Below are positions 43,846-57,217 of a DNA stretch of 64,000 nucleotides, in pieces. Numbering within the stretch: position 1 is the stretch's first letter; each line of letters opens with the position of its first letter. The notes below the pieces were generated by a model that worked only from the letters and a program-made list of their open reading frames with translations, searched no databases and was not told the DNA's origin. The translations under genes were made by a program, and so were the position numbers. The DNA is from Craterostigma plantagineum (taxonomy: Eukaryota; Streptophyta; Magnoliopsida; Lamiales; Linderniaceae): the NCBI GenBank assembly GCA_027422505.1, contig JAPQWV010000655.1:124001-188000 (forward strand). Reading direction: 5' to 3'.

Positions 43846-45930
43846 ATGTCTCGTAGCGACAGTAGTAGTTCTTCCTCTGGGTCGGGCAATGACAGGGCTT
43901 CTTCAAATAGCGATATGGTCTCGGTGGGTAGCGATCGGGTTAATTTAAGTAGCGCTAAGGATTATTTGAGTGGAGATGGGGCTGTTTTAGAAAGTGATAG
44001 GATTTCAATTTCGTCGGGTAAGGTCGCCAGTGCCCAGGCGATTCACGCGCGGCCGCCTCTTCAGCCGTGGCCGCGGCCACGTCTCTTTCTTCCCTTTTGA
44101 CCCCTTTACCTCCCCTTCCTCTCGAAGAAGCTTATTACGATCTCAAGGAGTTTAAGAATGCCTTTAAGATTTTGGTTAGGGAGGTTGAAAGGGGTCGCCG
44201 GGGTCTTCCGTGGCATCGGATTAAAGTCTCATTCTTTACTTTGTTGCACATTCCTCGTCTTCGAGCTCGTTTAGGATGCCGTCGAGCACGAAGTTCGTGG
44301 TCCTTTACCTCTAGATGTGGCTAGAGACTCTCCCGAGGGCTTCGACACCTAATTCGTAGATCAAGTCGCTATGGGGCTTATGTTCCCTCTTCCTCCTTTT
44401 CTAATTGACATTTTCAAGTATTATGAAATCTCGCCTGCTTAGCTTGCTCCCAATTCTTTCGGCCTTCTCCTTTCTTTAGCTATTCATTTGAGTCGTTTCG
44501 GTTTTTCTCCGTCTCTACCCACGATCACTTACCTAATGCGAATAAATCAGAAGGAGGCGGGTAAATTTGTTTTCCCCCTACCAACGTTGGAGAGCTTATC
44601 CATGGAGGCTGGATGAGTAAGTTCTTCTTCGTTCGCTCTCCCGTGGAATGTCCCGAAAATTAGCTCATTCCATTCACTTGGAACGATCACATCGATATTC
44701 GACATCCTCTTTCCCCCGACTCTTCGGACTCGGCAAAAACCTTCTTAGCGAAGGTTGGCGAGAGGCGCTTCCTAGCCCCTGACCTTATTAAGTACGATCT
44801 CCTCTGCCGATTTGGGTTTTGTTGAAGGGAATTCAGCTATCCACTACCTTAGGTATTTGATTAGTTCTAACCTCGTGCATCGTCGTCTTCTAATTTTCCA
44901 TTATGACTTATGTTATTATTCTTTTTTGCTTTTTCCTGACAGCCGAGCGTATGGATCTAGTGGAGGTAATCGCCCTGGCCGATGGCGAAGAAGAGGCTCC
45001 TCTAGCCGCCCCAACAGCTGCCAAAGCCCCAACTACGTGATCGAAAGGGAAAGGTAAAACGCCGACATCGTCCTTGGGTGTTCGCAAATCAGCCCCTAAT
45101 CGGGCCACATCATCTCCAAGGGGAATTTCTACAAAGAGAGCAAAACCTCCCACGGAATCCTCGGCCCCTCCACTGCTTGAAGCTCAGGGCCTGTCGACCC
45201 CCGACTTACTCCATGACGTCTCTCTTACATCGGGACAGGTATGGTACTTCATATATGAAATTATCTTCTTACAGTATTAATGGTTTCTCTCCTTTCTCGT
45301 AGAGCCTTGCTCTCATCTACGAGGCGATTAGGCGTCTCTCCATCTCTCGGACAAGCATGGTTCGTTGGTTCGAGCGAGCCAAGACTCTTAGAAGAAACTG
45401 GAAGAAGCGAACCAAGCGAACACTCAAGCCATTAAGAAGGGGGAGGAGCTGCTGAAGCAACTTGAAGGTCTCCACGCCCAATTCGCTCAAGCCGCGTCTG
45501 CCCGCACTGAATAGGAGGCCAAGCGCAAAGAGCAGGAGATAAAGAGAGAGCAAGCGGAGATCACTCGCCATCAACTAGAGTAGGCCATGTCTCACGCTTC
45601 GTTTCCAAACTCACTTTCCGCGCTGAGATGTTCAAGTACTTCAGCGTCGGGTTTCATGGATGTATCTCCCAACTTCGTAAGCATGGCTACGATCGTTCTT
45701 GTCACATCTTCGACTTCCTCTACGTGCATCGCACCCTCAAGGACACTCCCGAGGGCGGCTATCAGGCGGAGCCGAAGGGAAGCGAGGTTCCCTTAGAAGT
45801 CACCTCCATCTCTACCACTCCTGAGGAGGATATGCTCGAGTCACACGCTGATGGGGAAGATAGGACCGAGGAAATAGCCACAGTTGTCCCTGACGAGTTG
45901 GCCGAGCCTTCGGCTGGAGGGTCCAACTGA
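43846..45930 (+). pseudogene. Decayed gag-like gene (putative gypsy-type transposon domain), right arm
   Basis: Starts MSRSDSSSSSSGSGNDRAS at 43846. A frame shift near 44066 leads to SLLTPLPPLPLEEAYYDLKE, and further frame changes give FPLPPFLIDIFKYY and LAPNSFGLLLSLAI (44380-44500), the gag-like plant gypsy domain. Proline/serine-rich and basic regions (45060-45240) follow an intron-like or insertion gap, then a coiled-coil-rich region. Several TAG/TGA codons interrupt it. Dead in both arms with the same lesions. Confidence 0.6.
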
Positions 45931-46949
45931 CGCCCTTATGGTTTCTCGTAATGTTTGGACCGTACTCGGCCTTATATGCAATGCCCCGAGAGCGCTCCTT
46001 TTGTCTTGACTTTTCTTTTCTGTAATTTGGTCTTGCTTTTGCTATAGTGATGTTTTGACCGAACGGTTATCGTATTATCTAACCTTTTGCGCACTTCTTT
46101 ATCTGAATCTAGAATCGCTGTTTTACAGCTAGAAAATCTCCGTTTTTGCTGTTTATTTCCAATGCGGTCGATCCACCAGTCTTGTTTCTCAATTTTAATT
46201 ATCCTTTCAGGCATTTTACTCGATTATTTTGTAGCGAAGGAGAGAGTTGGCTGAAGCTTGAATTCCTCGACTCGTTCTTTCAAATCCAAATTTTCCTGGC
46301 GACTCCTTCCTCGAGCGTGTTGGTAACGGTCTCTCCGAAAATGAAGCAGATCGAGCCGCTCCTCACGTGGATTTCCTCGACTTCGCTTTTCAAAATTTAA
46401 TTCCTCCTGGAGACTTCTTCTCGAGCCGGTAACATGGAGATGACACCGATGGCTTATGAGGAAGCCCAGAAGCCGGTCGCCTGCGGAGCCAACTGGTCGA
46501 GGCCCAACTTGAAATTGAGAAGCATGCTCAAACAAGGGCTCGTCCCGGTCGATCGGGTGTCTGAGGTGGCGAACTTGTACTTCCGTTTCGGATTCCAGGG
46601 GTATCTCTCTCAACGCAGGACGAACGACTTTCCTCAATCCGTGTATCCCTTTACTTTCTTGAACCCCAAGAGGGCACTTCTCCAGATGACCTCTCGACGC
46701 TCGTCTTCGAAAGATGAGTTCACCCTTTGAAGGCTGAAACAACGTGGTGTGCCTCCACGGGAATGTTCTCGAGACATCCCCGCGGCTCAAAGGTTCGACT
46801 TCAAGACCCCTTGGAGAAGGTACTTGAAGGGTCCGAAGCGTTTTCCCTCGCGCCGTGTCCCATACTTTGGCTAATTCGTGGGTTTGGTTCGTTATAACTA
46901 ACTTTGAGTATTTTGCCTTTGACTTGGAAAATCTGGGGGTAACAATGAG

Positions 46950-47060
46950 CAATGCTAACGTTGCAGTGGTTTGGGCCATTGATCGAGAACTTGTCGCACG
47001 CCCAAACACCTTGTTGAATCTATTCTATATTGAAAGTGCGAATGGAGAATTTTGTCCTAT
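46950..47060 (+). pseudogene. copia gag zinc-knuckle end, right arm
   Basis: Immediately after the ATGAG duplication, codons read a copia zinc knuckle (C-x2-C, GLGH, SRTC, RTPKHLVE) with TAA and TGA replacing two residues. Continuous with the gag at 41100-41989 if the inserted element is removed. Confidence 0.78.
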
Positions 47061-48376
47061 TGTGAATTGACCAATATGTCCTTAATTTATATTCTTTATG
47101 AATCAAAAATAATTCATAAGAAACCAACTATTTAATTCAACTTTTATTAGAATATAAACAACCTCCCATATAAGCCATTCCTTTCATTGGATTTTTAAAA
47201 TTCAATTAATAATATTATATAGAACGTATTTACAAAGTAATATACTATAAATTCAATTAATGTTGCTTTATGACCCTTAGTGGCACTTACGATCCTTAGT
47301 TTTGCTTATGCCGTGCACAGTTATATATTAAAAGTGCGAATAGAGAATATGTTTTATCCTATTGTGCATTGACCAATATGTATTCTATAATTATGAATCA
47401 AATAAAAAATAATTCATAAGAAACCAACTATTTAATTCAACTGGTACTAGAATATAAACAACCTCCCAAATATGCCATCCCTCTCATTGGACTTTTAAAA
47501 TTCAATTACTAATATTATATAGAACGTATTTAAAAAGTAATATACTATAAGTTCAATTACTGTTGCCTTTATGACCCGTAATGGCACATACGGTCCTTAT
47601 GTTACTTATGCCGTGGACATGTTATATATTAAAAGTGCGAATAGAGAATATGTTTTATCCTATTGTGAATTGACCAATATGTCCTTAAATTGTATTATAT
47701 ATTTATGAATCAAAAATAAAAAATAATTCATAAGAAAATCAACTATTTAATTCAACTGTTATTAGAATATAAACAACTTCCCAAATACGTCATTCCTTTC
47801 ATTGGATTTTCAAATTCAGTTATTAAAAATATATAGAGCGTATTTACAAAGTAATAGTTTCTATAAATTCAAGGGTCTTTACACAAAATACCCACTGGAA
47901 AAAAACTTGTAATTTAGTGCCCAGTTAGATTTTTTTATATGTAAGTACCTAGTAGAATAAATTTTTTGCAGATAGGTACCCGATCTGCCGCAGGTACGCC
48001 ATACAACGCATTTAGGTACCCTATATCAACGTATTGTGGTACATCATTTGAGAAAGTAGTACGCCGTATTAGCACATTTAGGTACGCCATCTTTAACACA
48101 TAAGGTACGTCGTACAAACACATTTAGGTACCATATATCAACATGTTACGGTACTCCATACACACACAGGAAGGTACGGCGTGACTGAAGAAACTGGTAA
48201 ACATTAAATCGGGTACCTATGTGTAAAAATTTCTGACATGGGGTACTTATCTGTAATAATTTTAGTCAAGTAGGTATTGATGTGTAGATGTCAGTAAATT
48301 CAATTATTGTTGCCTTTCTGACCCTTACGACACTTACGATCCTTAGTGTTGCTTATGTCGTGTGCATGGTACGTAA
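47025..48376. repeat. Tandem repeat, three units of about 300 bp, right arm
   Basis: Mirror of 31346-32700. The AAGTGCGAAT phrase recurs at 47033, 47331 and 47632. The third unit is split by the GTACC-rich element at 47873-48294. Confidence 0.85.
47873..48294. mobile_element. GTACC-rich 422-bp element with 9-bp target-site duplication, right arm
   Basis: Mirror of 31427-31848, same length, flanked by TAAATTCAA (47864-47872, 48295-48303). Presence at the same place in both arms shows the insertion predates the arm duplication. Confidence 0.7.
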
Positions 48377-48605
48377 AAAAAAAAGGAATTTGTAAAGTGG
48401 GGCATATCACCCTTAGTGTTGCATGCAATGTATTGATTATTATATATGTCCATCAATGTAGATGCAATGCATGTTAGTGTACATGTTAATGAAAATTTGA
48501 TAGGAAATTTTTTGAAAAGGTTGAACTAATGACAAATTCAGACGTATATATAGATGTATATGTTGGCATGTTTCATCGTTGATGTGCTATACTTTACGAA
48601 TTTAG

Positions 48606-49613
48606 GTATTCCTTGCGACTGAAACTCGGATCCACAACAACAACGAGGGGAACTTAGGTCTCACGGTCCTTCCAGTTAAATCTGTACCTAGCGAGGATCG
48701 ACGTGGTGCGATAAAGATTGTTGTCTCTAGGCAGGTAGCGGATTCAGGACAAGATAAAAAATTATACGGAAACTCATATTAATTGATTCCAACTGTTTTC
48801 CTCTTTGAGTATCAAACTCGTTTAACGCTTCACATCCAACTATTCAGGGCACACCAATTCATGGGGTTATTTCTTCAAGCACTATGAAACATTTCGACCG
48901 CACGTTGCAACCAAAAAACGTATGTTCTAACAAATCTCAGCGTGAAAGAAATAAACCCTCGCTATCCGAATGTTAATCTTAATATAGAGTTGATCTTGAA
49001 TCCATCAACAACTGTCTCCGAGGTTGAGGAGCCGCTTGATTTCACGAACAAATCTTTCAAGTTTTTCAGCTTCACTCATGTTATTGGCGAGTCGGAAGAG
49101 AACCTACTTTCAGGTAAACATTTTACAATGCATTTCTTAAGTAGTGCGTGTCTTTACATTGGTACATATATATTGGTTTTCAGGAGTGTTAGGGCTTATC
49201 ATGAAGGTAAAATCGTTGTTCCAGTTCTCGCGGAGTGGGTCGATAGGCTATAAAGGGAAGTTATATCAATGAATGAGAGGTAGAGAAATAATTAGAAATA
49301 TGTTTCTTTTGATATGCTATCATTTTTCAGGTTTCAAAGCATTGTAGTTAACTTATGAATGATCTAGCTGTGAGTGAAGGTCAATATTTGCAAAAGATGT
49401 CTTCCAAACAATTGTAGGCTTTTCAAACTTAAGGCGCCACGTTTATCAAGGTATTCTTTGTATTATTTTCAAATACTTTTAAATTGCATGCATGTTGAGA
49501 AAATATCTATCGTAAATTTTTTTACAGATTTCAGGTGTTTTTCTATTGAAGTCCACATCTACTGCATGTTTGCTAATCAATCCACCATCAGATGAAACAG
49601 ATGAACTAACTTC
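48606..49613 (+). pseudogene. Helitron-type RPA1-like remnant, right arm
   Basis: Plus-strand exons 48606-48734, 48848-49123, a short exon from 49184 and a later exon ending near 49613 encode the same RPA1-like OB-fold pieces as in the left arm. The one-base shift in the AAAAAA run near 48918 is shared. A one-base difference near 49135 fuses two frames here that are separate in the other arm; it lies in an intron by this model. Confidence 0.68.
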
Positions 49614-49969
49614 GTGGTAATTGACTTTTTTGTTTTTCAGAAATATTTGCATACCAAAATAAAGTTTTCTATATTAATATAATTATTATGTGTCATAGGT
49701 TAACGAGCACTTGTAGTGATAACAACCTTCAAAAGTGGTAAACAAAATAATGGAGTCGGGCGAATCCACGATTAAACAATTGATCGAAACACATTGAAGG
49801 TACAAAGTAATGAAATTACATTTGTTCGAGATAAGTTTCCAATAATAATATTTTCCCTTGTTTTAAACAAGCACTTGCCATATCGATTTTGACAAAAGAA
49901 CAATTCTCATTTGCATCTGTGTTTCGCTATGACAATTACTGTGTTTAAACAAGCACTTGCCATATCGCT

Positions 49970-50170
49970 ATGACAAAAGCACAAGGGCAAACATTACCAT
50001 TTGTTGGTGTTTACTTTCCACAGCCTGTATTCTCCATGGACAACATTTAACTAGAGGAACTTCAATGTCCAATAATAAAGTTTTAATTAAATCACAGACG
50101 AATCAAGATGTTGATGGGACGTGGATGTTGTTTACCACGACATTCTAACGTGTGGTACGTTCTTTTAATT
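49970..50170 (+). pseudogene. Helitron (Pif1-type) helicase C-terminal remnant, right arm
   Basis: Same KAQGQTLPFVGVYFPQPVFS and LTRGTSMSNNKVLIKS blocks as the left arm. A 7-bp deletion near 50124 (relative to GCAAAAA in the other arm) removes the KNVVYHDIL reading frame, so this copy is more decayed. Confidence 0.7.
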
Positions 50171-51739
50171 CTTTTTTTATTAAGCTTATTTATAATAATA
50201 ACTCTTTGTCTACTGAAAAAAGTTTTGGATATCACTGTACATACATGCGGGTAGTTGTTGTGACAATAATAATAGTGCGACATATGGAGAAATCACATGC
50301 GATAAAATAACTTGTTGTTCCACTAATAATAAAGGCATGGTTCCACTTTTTCAATTAAGTCTATCATAATGTAGTTGGATTTCATAAAAAGAAGCAATAT
50401 ATTAATTAGTGTTAATTATTGTTAATAATTAACCTTTAAATCCTACATCAATTTGTATTTTTTGGTTGCTTTAATATGTTCTGTTTTCTCTTAATTAAAT
50501 GGTAAGTTAGGGTACGCCTTCTATATTTGTAAGAAATTTCATCTTCAGAAAAACATCACAATCCGAATTGCATTAGTTACATTACATAGACGACTGATAA
50601 TTCTTTAAGTTCTTCTGTTAGTATTACATGAAGCGTAAATTATTTGTATTCTGACAAATTTATTTTTTCTAACCGGCTACGAAGAACACCCGTACATACA
50701 TTCAGTTTTTGAGTTTACAAAGCTCAATTTCTTTTATGTTAGATTTTGTTCTAGACAAATCAAAATAGCAAACACATTAAACTCTAATTAGTTATTATGT
50801 TTTATGTTAGTAGACACCAGGTCATCCAGTCCTATGGCAATATGCAATTATAGTTCTCAACATATGCGAATAGAGAGTCACAACATTAACCGTGGAAGAG
50901 AAAGAATGAAACAATAGTATGTTTCGTTACAATGCCATTTATATTTCATCCTTCATGTCATTTCCAAAGCTATGTGGTATGACTAACTATTGCTACTAAG
51001 ACTGCAGAGTTCGAAAGCATTGCATTTTGGAGTTGATGACCCAAGTTCTTTTGGAGCCAGGAGAGCGCTCACGCTGGCTACACTTTTGGCATAATTGTTA
51101 TCAAGTCTAGAACCATATATCTTACTAGTTGAGAATTTTAGTGGCCATCACCGTGCTGTCGTACTACATTTTACCTTTTTCTTTGTATACCTCTAGATGT
51201 GTTCAGTTATAAAATTTTAATTGTTTCATTCTAATGAACGACCATGATGAACCTATTCGTTTTCATTACATCAGATATGCAAATATCTTCTGCTTTGCTT
51301 GCAATGTAAAGTATGTAATTCAACTGAAAATAGCTCTCATTTCTTCAATATTGATATACGCGTTGAGTATATATTAATAAAAACTTCGTTCATGTACACA
51401 AAAAAAAGTACTGTTCTCACATGAAACGCACATGTTATCTACTAGTTATCGAAAGGACAAAGGAAAGAAATAACGAATCTTGTTCACGGCGAACTTGCCT
51501 CTACTTCTGGTTGTCAATGATGAAAGTACCCATTTCGAGGCCGCATATTTCCAATAAGTTTGATGTGATTTCCCTTACGTGTTATTATCATATGCTTTAA
51601 TTATGTGTGTTTTATATGCTTATTTTACATGTATCATTGTGTTAAGTCATTGTATGTTTGCGTGCTTTGTGTCAATAATAATGGTTATTATGTCCTTGTT
51701 ATTAAGGATGTTTATACAATGTATACGAGCATGTGCAAT

Positions 51740-53960
51740 GGAGAATTATGTCATACAGACTGCGGCAACGACTCATATGATTTGGAGAAATAAGAAATAT
51801 TTTGATCTCTTGAAATGAAAAGGAGAGAGTGCTAATACTATATCGGGTAGCAAAAGTATAATTAAAAGCTCCGAAAGAGCTAGTACTTTATTACTTAGAG
51901 GAATAAGGCTAATAATTGAAAATGTCTTATATTCTCCAAAATCTCAAAGAAATTTATTAAACTTTAAAGTTATTAGAAATAACGAATATTTTGTTGAAAC
52001 AGCAGGAAAATGAGACGTTGAATATTTGCACATGACAGCGATTTCGAATGGTAAAAGAATCGTTGAAATCTTACCTTCATTTGACTCCGGGTTATATTAT
52101 GCATATCTGAGAAAACTTGAATCATATGCTATTATAAACCAGAAGTTTACCGATGATAGTATATTTAGTGTTTGGCATGACCGATCAGGCCATCCCGGTT
52201 CAATTATGATGCGAAAGATAATTGAAAATTCATATGGACATTTTATAAAGAACCAGAGGATTCTTCAATCTATGAATTATCTTGTGCCGCTTGCTCCAAA
52301 GAGAAGTTAATTATTCGATCATCACCAATGAAAGTAAAGAATGGATTTATTGTATTTTTGGAACGTATACATGGTGACTGTGGGCCAATACCTCCATCAT
52401 GTGGATCGTTTAAATATTTTCTGCTATTGGTTGATGCATCAAATAAATTCTCATTTAACGTAGCACTACATGAAACTAATGAAATGAATGAGATGAATGA
52501 GAATGAGGATTATGAACAAGGTCTGTAAACGAATGCAGACAACGAAAAGATTGGCCAAAATGGAAAGATACGATCGAGGCAAAAATTAAAATCACTTGAG
52601 AAACGAAAAGTTTTCGAGCCTGTAGTCTGTATACCAGGAAATGTGGAGCCTGTTTGGGTTTTCCAAGAGAATTGAAAACGGTGAAATTGTAAGATACAAA
52701 GCACGCCTTATTGCACAATGTTTTTCATAATGACCTGGTATTGATTATGAGCCGACATATTTTCGTGTGGTGGATGCAACTACTTTTCGTTATTTAATTC
52801 TGGTAGTACGTGAAGGGCTCGATATGTATCTTATGGATGTTGTAATTGCGTATGTAAATGGTACACTTGATAGCGATATATATAACTTCCCGAGGGATTT
52901 AAGTTGCCTGAAAATTCGGGACATCGAGATGAGTACTCAATTATACTAAACAAATATGGATTAAAGCAATCTGGACAAATGTGGTATAACGCCTAAGTGA
53001 ATATTTATTGAAAGAGGGGTATAAAAATGATCAAATTTGCCCCTGCATCTTTATGAGAAGGTCTGAAAAAGAGTTTGTTATTATTGCAGTATATGTTGAT
53101 GATATCAATATAATCGGAACTCCTGATGAGTTATCGAAAGCTGTTGATTGTTTGAAAAAGGAGTTCGAAATGAAATATCTAGGCAAAACAAAATTTAATC
53201 TTGGACTCCAAATTGAGTATCTAAAAAACCGTATATTTGTCCATCAACAGACTTATACGAAGGTGCTAAAGAGATTTCACATGGACAAAACTCATCCATC
53301 GGATACTCCAATAATTGTTCGATCATTAGATGTGAATAGGGATCCGTTCAGACCACGTGAAAATGATGAGGAATTACTTGGTCCTAAAGTACCATATCTT
53401 AGTGTCATTGGAGCACTAATGTATCTTACGAGTCATACGCGACCTGATATAGCATTTGTTGTAAATTTATTGTCAAGATACAGTTCTCTTTAATTCTTAG
53501 ACATTGGAACGGAGTTAAATGAAGATTCTGGTGCCTTCAAGGAACAACTGATATGTGATTGTTCTATTTTGATGAGTTACAAGTAGATTTCGTTGGGCAT
53601 GTTGATCCTGGGTTTCCCGACTCACATAATGCTCGATCGCAAACTGGTTATTTATTTGCATATGGTGGAACCACTATTTCGTGGCGATCAGTTAAACAAA
53701 GTTTTAATGACTACTCCATCTAATCATGCAGAAATTCTAGCTATTTGTGAAGCCAGCCGAGGATGTGTTTGGCGATCAGTGATTAAACATATACGACATT
53801 GTTGTGGGTTGTTATCGAAAGAATTACTCCCAACGATTTTATATGAAAATAATGCAGCATTATTGCTCAATTAAAGGAAGGATATATTAAAGGTGACAGA
53901 ACAAAACATATTTCACCTAAATTTTTCTTTACACATGAGATAGAGAAAATGGTGAAATTA
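51740..53960 (+). pseudogene. Ty1/copia pol remnant (protease to RNase H), right arm
   Basis: Mirror of 25801-28124. Blocks in order: protease-like (TAATTHMIW, near 51755), GAG-pre-integrase (52026-52310), integrase core start (52328-52528), RT (52767-52949 and 53008-53493 with VYVDDINIIG) and RNase H (53593-53960). Frames change between blocks. It forms one plus-strand copia element with the gag at 41100, pulled apart by the gypsy-type, tandem-repeat and Helitron-type DNA. Confidence 0.88.
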
Positions 53961-54258
53961 ATCTACAACAAGTGCAATCAAATGAAATCTTACGTAGAAT
54001 GAATATAGTTTTCAGGAATTACATAGTTCCTTCATAGAACGACTATTCTTACGTAGAAACGGTTTTGCTGGTCAGGGTTGCTTGTTTTGTATTTACTTAT
54101 TTTGAATATGAATTCTATTTTCTTTTTTCCTTCTGCTAAGCAATGAGCACTTTGACGTTATTCAAGTACATAAAAAATTCTAGTGGAAGACCATTACGAT
54201 GTTAAGGAGAGGTTCTTCTTTGAAATTCTAGGCTATATAAAAATTTTTTAACCCAGTT

Positions 54259-57217
54259 CTAACGTAGTCGTCGTCCGCCAAGGCCTGTATTGTGCTCTAC
54301 GGCCCCCCACATAAGGAGTTTTTTGGAAAGATGAACATCCACGGCTGAGAGCCTCACATCCACATGACCAGTCGAGGGAGGCTCAGTGTATGGCGACTGC
54401 AGCCACCTCGACGGATTTTTCTGCCGCTCCTCCGGGGTCGCCTCGACCACAGCTTTTCCCTTGTCTGCCGTAGTCGCACCAGTCGACTGATCCCAGTCAA
54501 CGCCCCTCCAAGTCGATGGGTCCACCTCATGATAATGCTCGCTGTGTCGGTCGACGTCATCATCCCATTGAGGTGCAACGTAAGACGCCGAGTCCCATCC
54601 ACGGCCCCATCCCATCCCCACGTGGTCGTCGAACTGGGTGGATCCGGTATCACAAATGCATCCCACGCCCCTTCGGTCGGCTCGTCGCCTACGATGCATA
54701 TTATATTGTAAGCTACGCCCGTAATTAAACTTGAATTAGGGGTAAAGATAGTTACCATGATACGGCGCGTCGGTATGTGTGTATGGACCGAATAAACTTG
54801 TCCAGTCGTTCCGTAGCTCTTGCAACGACTGCGCAACTACTCCGATGCTTTCCCCAACCCTTGCATCGAGTTCAATCGCTCCTCGTACGTCTCGAAGCGT
54901 CGAGCGTAATCGTCTCGGAATTGCGAGAAGTCGTCTCGAAATTGCGCAAAGTCGTTTCTGAACTGCTCGAACCTACCTCTAAGTGTGTTGAACCGACCGC
55001 CAAATTCGTCGAACTGTCCGTCCATGCGGCGTGAAAATTCGTCGAATTGCTCCGACGAGGGATACCCATACCCGTGCGATGGCCCTGCGTGTGGCGGCGA
55101 TCTTGGCGGCATATCGAAGTGGCCTCCATGAATGGACGGCGGCACATAATCAGTGCTCATGCCCCTCTCTTCGTCTTGCCGTGATCTAATAGGGAGATGA
55201 GGGACGGATTCTGCCTCATAATTGGCTTCTATTGCAACCCCGCCCGCCGATGCACGTAACGTCCACTCTGTCCATGAGTAGGGTCACCACCCTATCGTAC
55301 ACATCGTCTCGCTCGCCGCCGCCCAAGTCGTTGTCCCGAAGATAGCCGGCCTGCGTCTCTTCTCCGATCGGCATTAATAACCCTCGTACTTGGGACCCAT
55401 GCGCGGCCTTGGCAATAGCGGACAACTTCGGACATCCCTTCCTATGCCACTCCCTCGTCACCCACCAGCATATACGCGGCCATGCATTATGCGGCCTCAC
55501 ATGCTCAACTCTCTACTTCATCGTATTTCTCAGCGAGCTTCGGTACGCATTCGTACGCTAATATCTGAAGACCAAAGAAACAAACAATTTTAGCAACCAG
55601 ACAAAATCCTAACCTCACAAGATCATTCAAAGATAAAACCCTAACCTGAAGTGGATGTACGAATCCTCGGACTAACAGACTCTCCTTAACTTCCTTTAGA
55701 TCTCGTTTTAGCGATCTTATTGCCGCTTGGAAAGCCACGGTGCCCCAAGGGTAACCGTCGAAGGACGCCGAGTCTTCGACCAAATAAACAATCCAAGAAG
55801 GAAGGGTGGTATCCTTCTTGGAACGTCGGGACAGCAAGACGGAGCCGGCAAAGTAGAGGTTCGCCAACTTTAACTTCTCGTCGTTGACGCGAACCATATT
55901 GTTGGCAGCCAACTCCTCCAACCGCTGCTCAACGTTCGACAAATGAATCGTCACCGCTGTTTTTGTCGGGAAATGTCGCTGGATGAATTCCTCCCGGGCG
56001 TTCACTGCCGGTTCGGCTGCGAACTTCAGCCCCGTGATTAGGCAATACTCCGTTTTTGAAAAATAGAGTGGTTTCTTCCCGAGGATCATCCAAAGCTCAT
56101 CACGATCGTGAAGCTCTGCTTGTCTCTTTATGAGATACCACAACATCTACGTCGATAGATTGAAACCGGCGGCAGCGTCGACGAGATTGTCGAACGGACT
56201 CCCTTCCTTAAGCACTGCCAGCTCATCCTCGTTTAGCCAATCGACAATCTTCTAGCTCGTTTCGCAGTAGCGTGACGTGATATGTAGCCGGCAATCACGG
56301 TCATCGTTGCCTCCGGCAATTTGCTTATTTAATGTAACCTAAAAAAAGAAATGTAAGCTAATTAGATCGAATGATAAGTTATTTAAAGCACGGGTTCCCT
56401 GCCATGCTGTGCGGGGACCCTGAGCTTACGTACGGGGCTAGTGCCATGCACGTACTGGTCCACAACGCCCTCAAGTGGGACTCTCAGCTATGCTGCGCTG
56501 GGGACCCGTGCGTGCTGCGCAGGACCCCTGCTCTTATGTGCGGGTCCACAGCAGTTGCACGCATGGGTCCGCAACACTAGCAAGCACGGGTCCCGTGCTA
56601 TGTAGCACGGGTCCCTCGCTAGCGCGCACGGGTCCCTAGCACAGCAAGCATGGATCCCGCGCGCATGTTGCGAGAGTCCCTCGCTAGCGCGCACGGGTCC
56701 CCAGCACAGCAAGCATGGGTCCCGTGCTTATGCGCGCGGGTCCCGTGCTATGCTTCGAGGGTCCCCAGCGCGACAAAGCACGGGTCCCCGCGTTGGCACG
56801 CACGGGTCCCTCGATAGCGCGCACGGGTCCCTCGATAGCGCGCACGGGTCCCGTGCTATGTTGCGAGCGTCCCGCGCTGGCACGCACGGGTCCCCAGCGC
56901 GGCATCGCACGGGTCTCTAGCGCTAGCAAGCATGGGTCCTGTGCTATGCTTCAAATGTCCCCAGCGCGACAAAGCACGAGTCCATTGCATGGACCCCTGC
57001 GCTTTGCCCCACGGATCCCCTGCACTTCCACACGAATCCCTGACCTTCAAAGCACGGGTCCCCTACCATTGCAAGTACGAGTACCCTGTGCTTCGAATTA
57101 GGGTAGCCTGCGACCTCAAATTAGGATCCCGTGCAATTCGGAGCTTCAATTGCCGACGGATTCTTCATAAATTAAAAAAATTACCTTCACTGTTTGGGAT
57201 CTCGCCTGAAATGCCAT
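54259..57217 (-). pseudogene. DUF1985-type gene remnant, right arm
   Basis: Mirror of 22484-25443 with the same exons, nonsense codons and frameshift. A one-base indel near 55249 changes the frame joining the region before the coiled-coil segment, and one C-to-Y codon difference lies in the DUF1985 core. The Ulp1 peptidase domain is missing here as well. Confidence 0.7.
56390..57100. repeat. GC-rich minisatellite, GCACGGGTCCC core, right arm
   Basis: Reverse complement of 22600-23310, in the first intron of the DUF1985 remnant. The number and order of units appear the same in both arms. Confidence 0.9.

Larger units (their letters stand above)
41990..46944 (+). mobile_element. Gypsy-type gag-only LTR element, complete ends (spacer/right arm)
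   Basis: The 5' LTR runs 41990-43062 (TGATGCGG to GGGGGTAACA, 1.07 kb). The 3' LTR is recognisable only for its last 230 bp or so (about 46712-46944). The element is flanked by perfect 5-bp duplications ATGAG (41985-41989, 46945-46949). The interior holds a leader minisatellite and a decayed gag-like gene but no pol, so it is a non-autonomous, internally deleted element. No tRNA-Met primer-binding site follows the 5' LTR. It inserted within the zinc-knuckle region of the copia gag. Confidence 0.85.
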
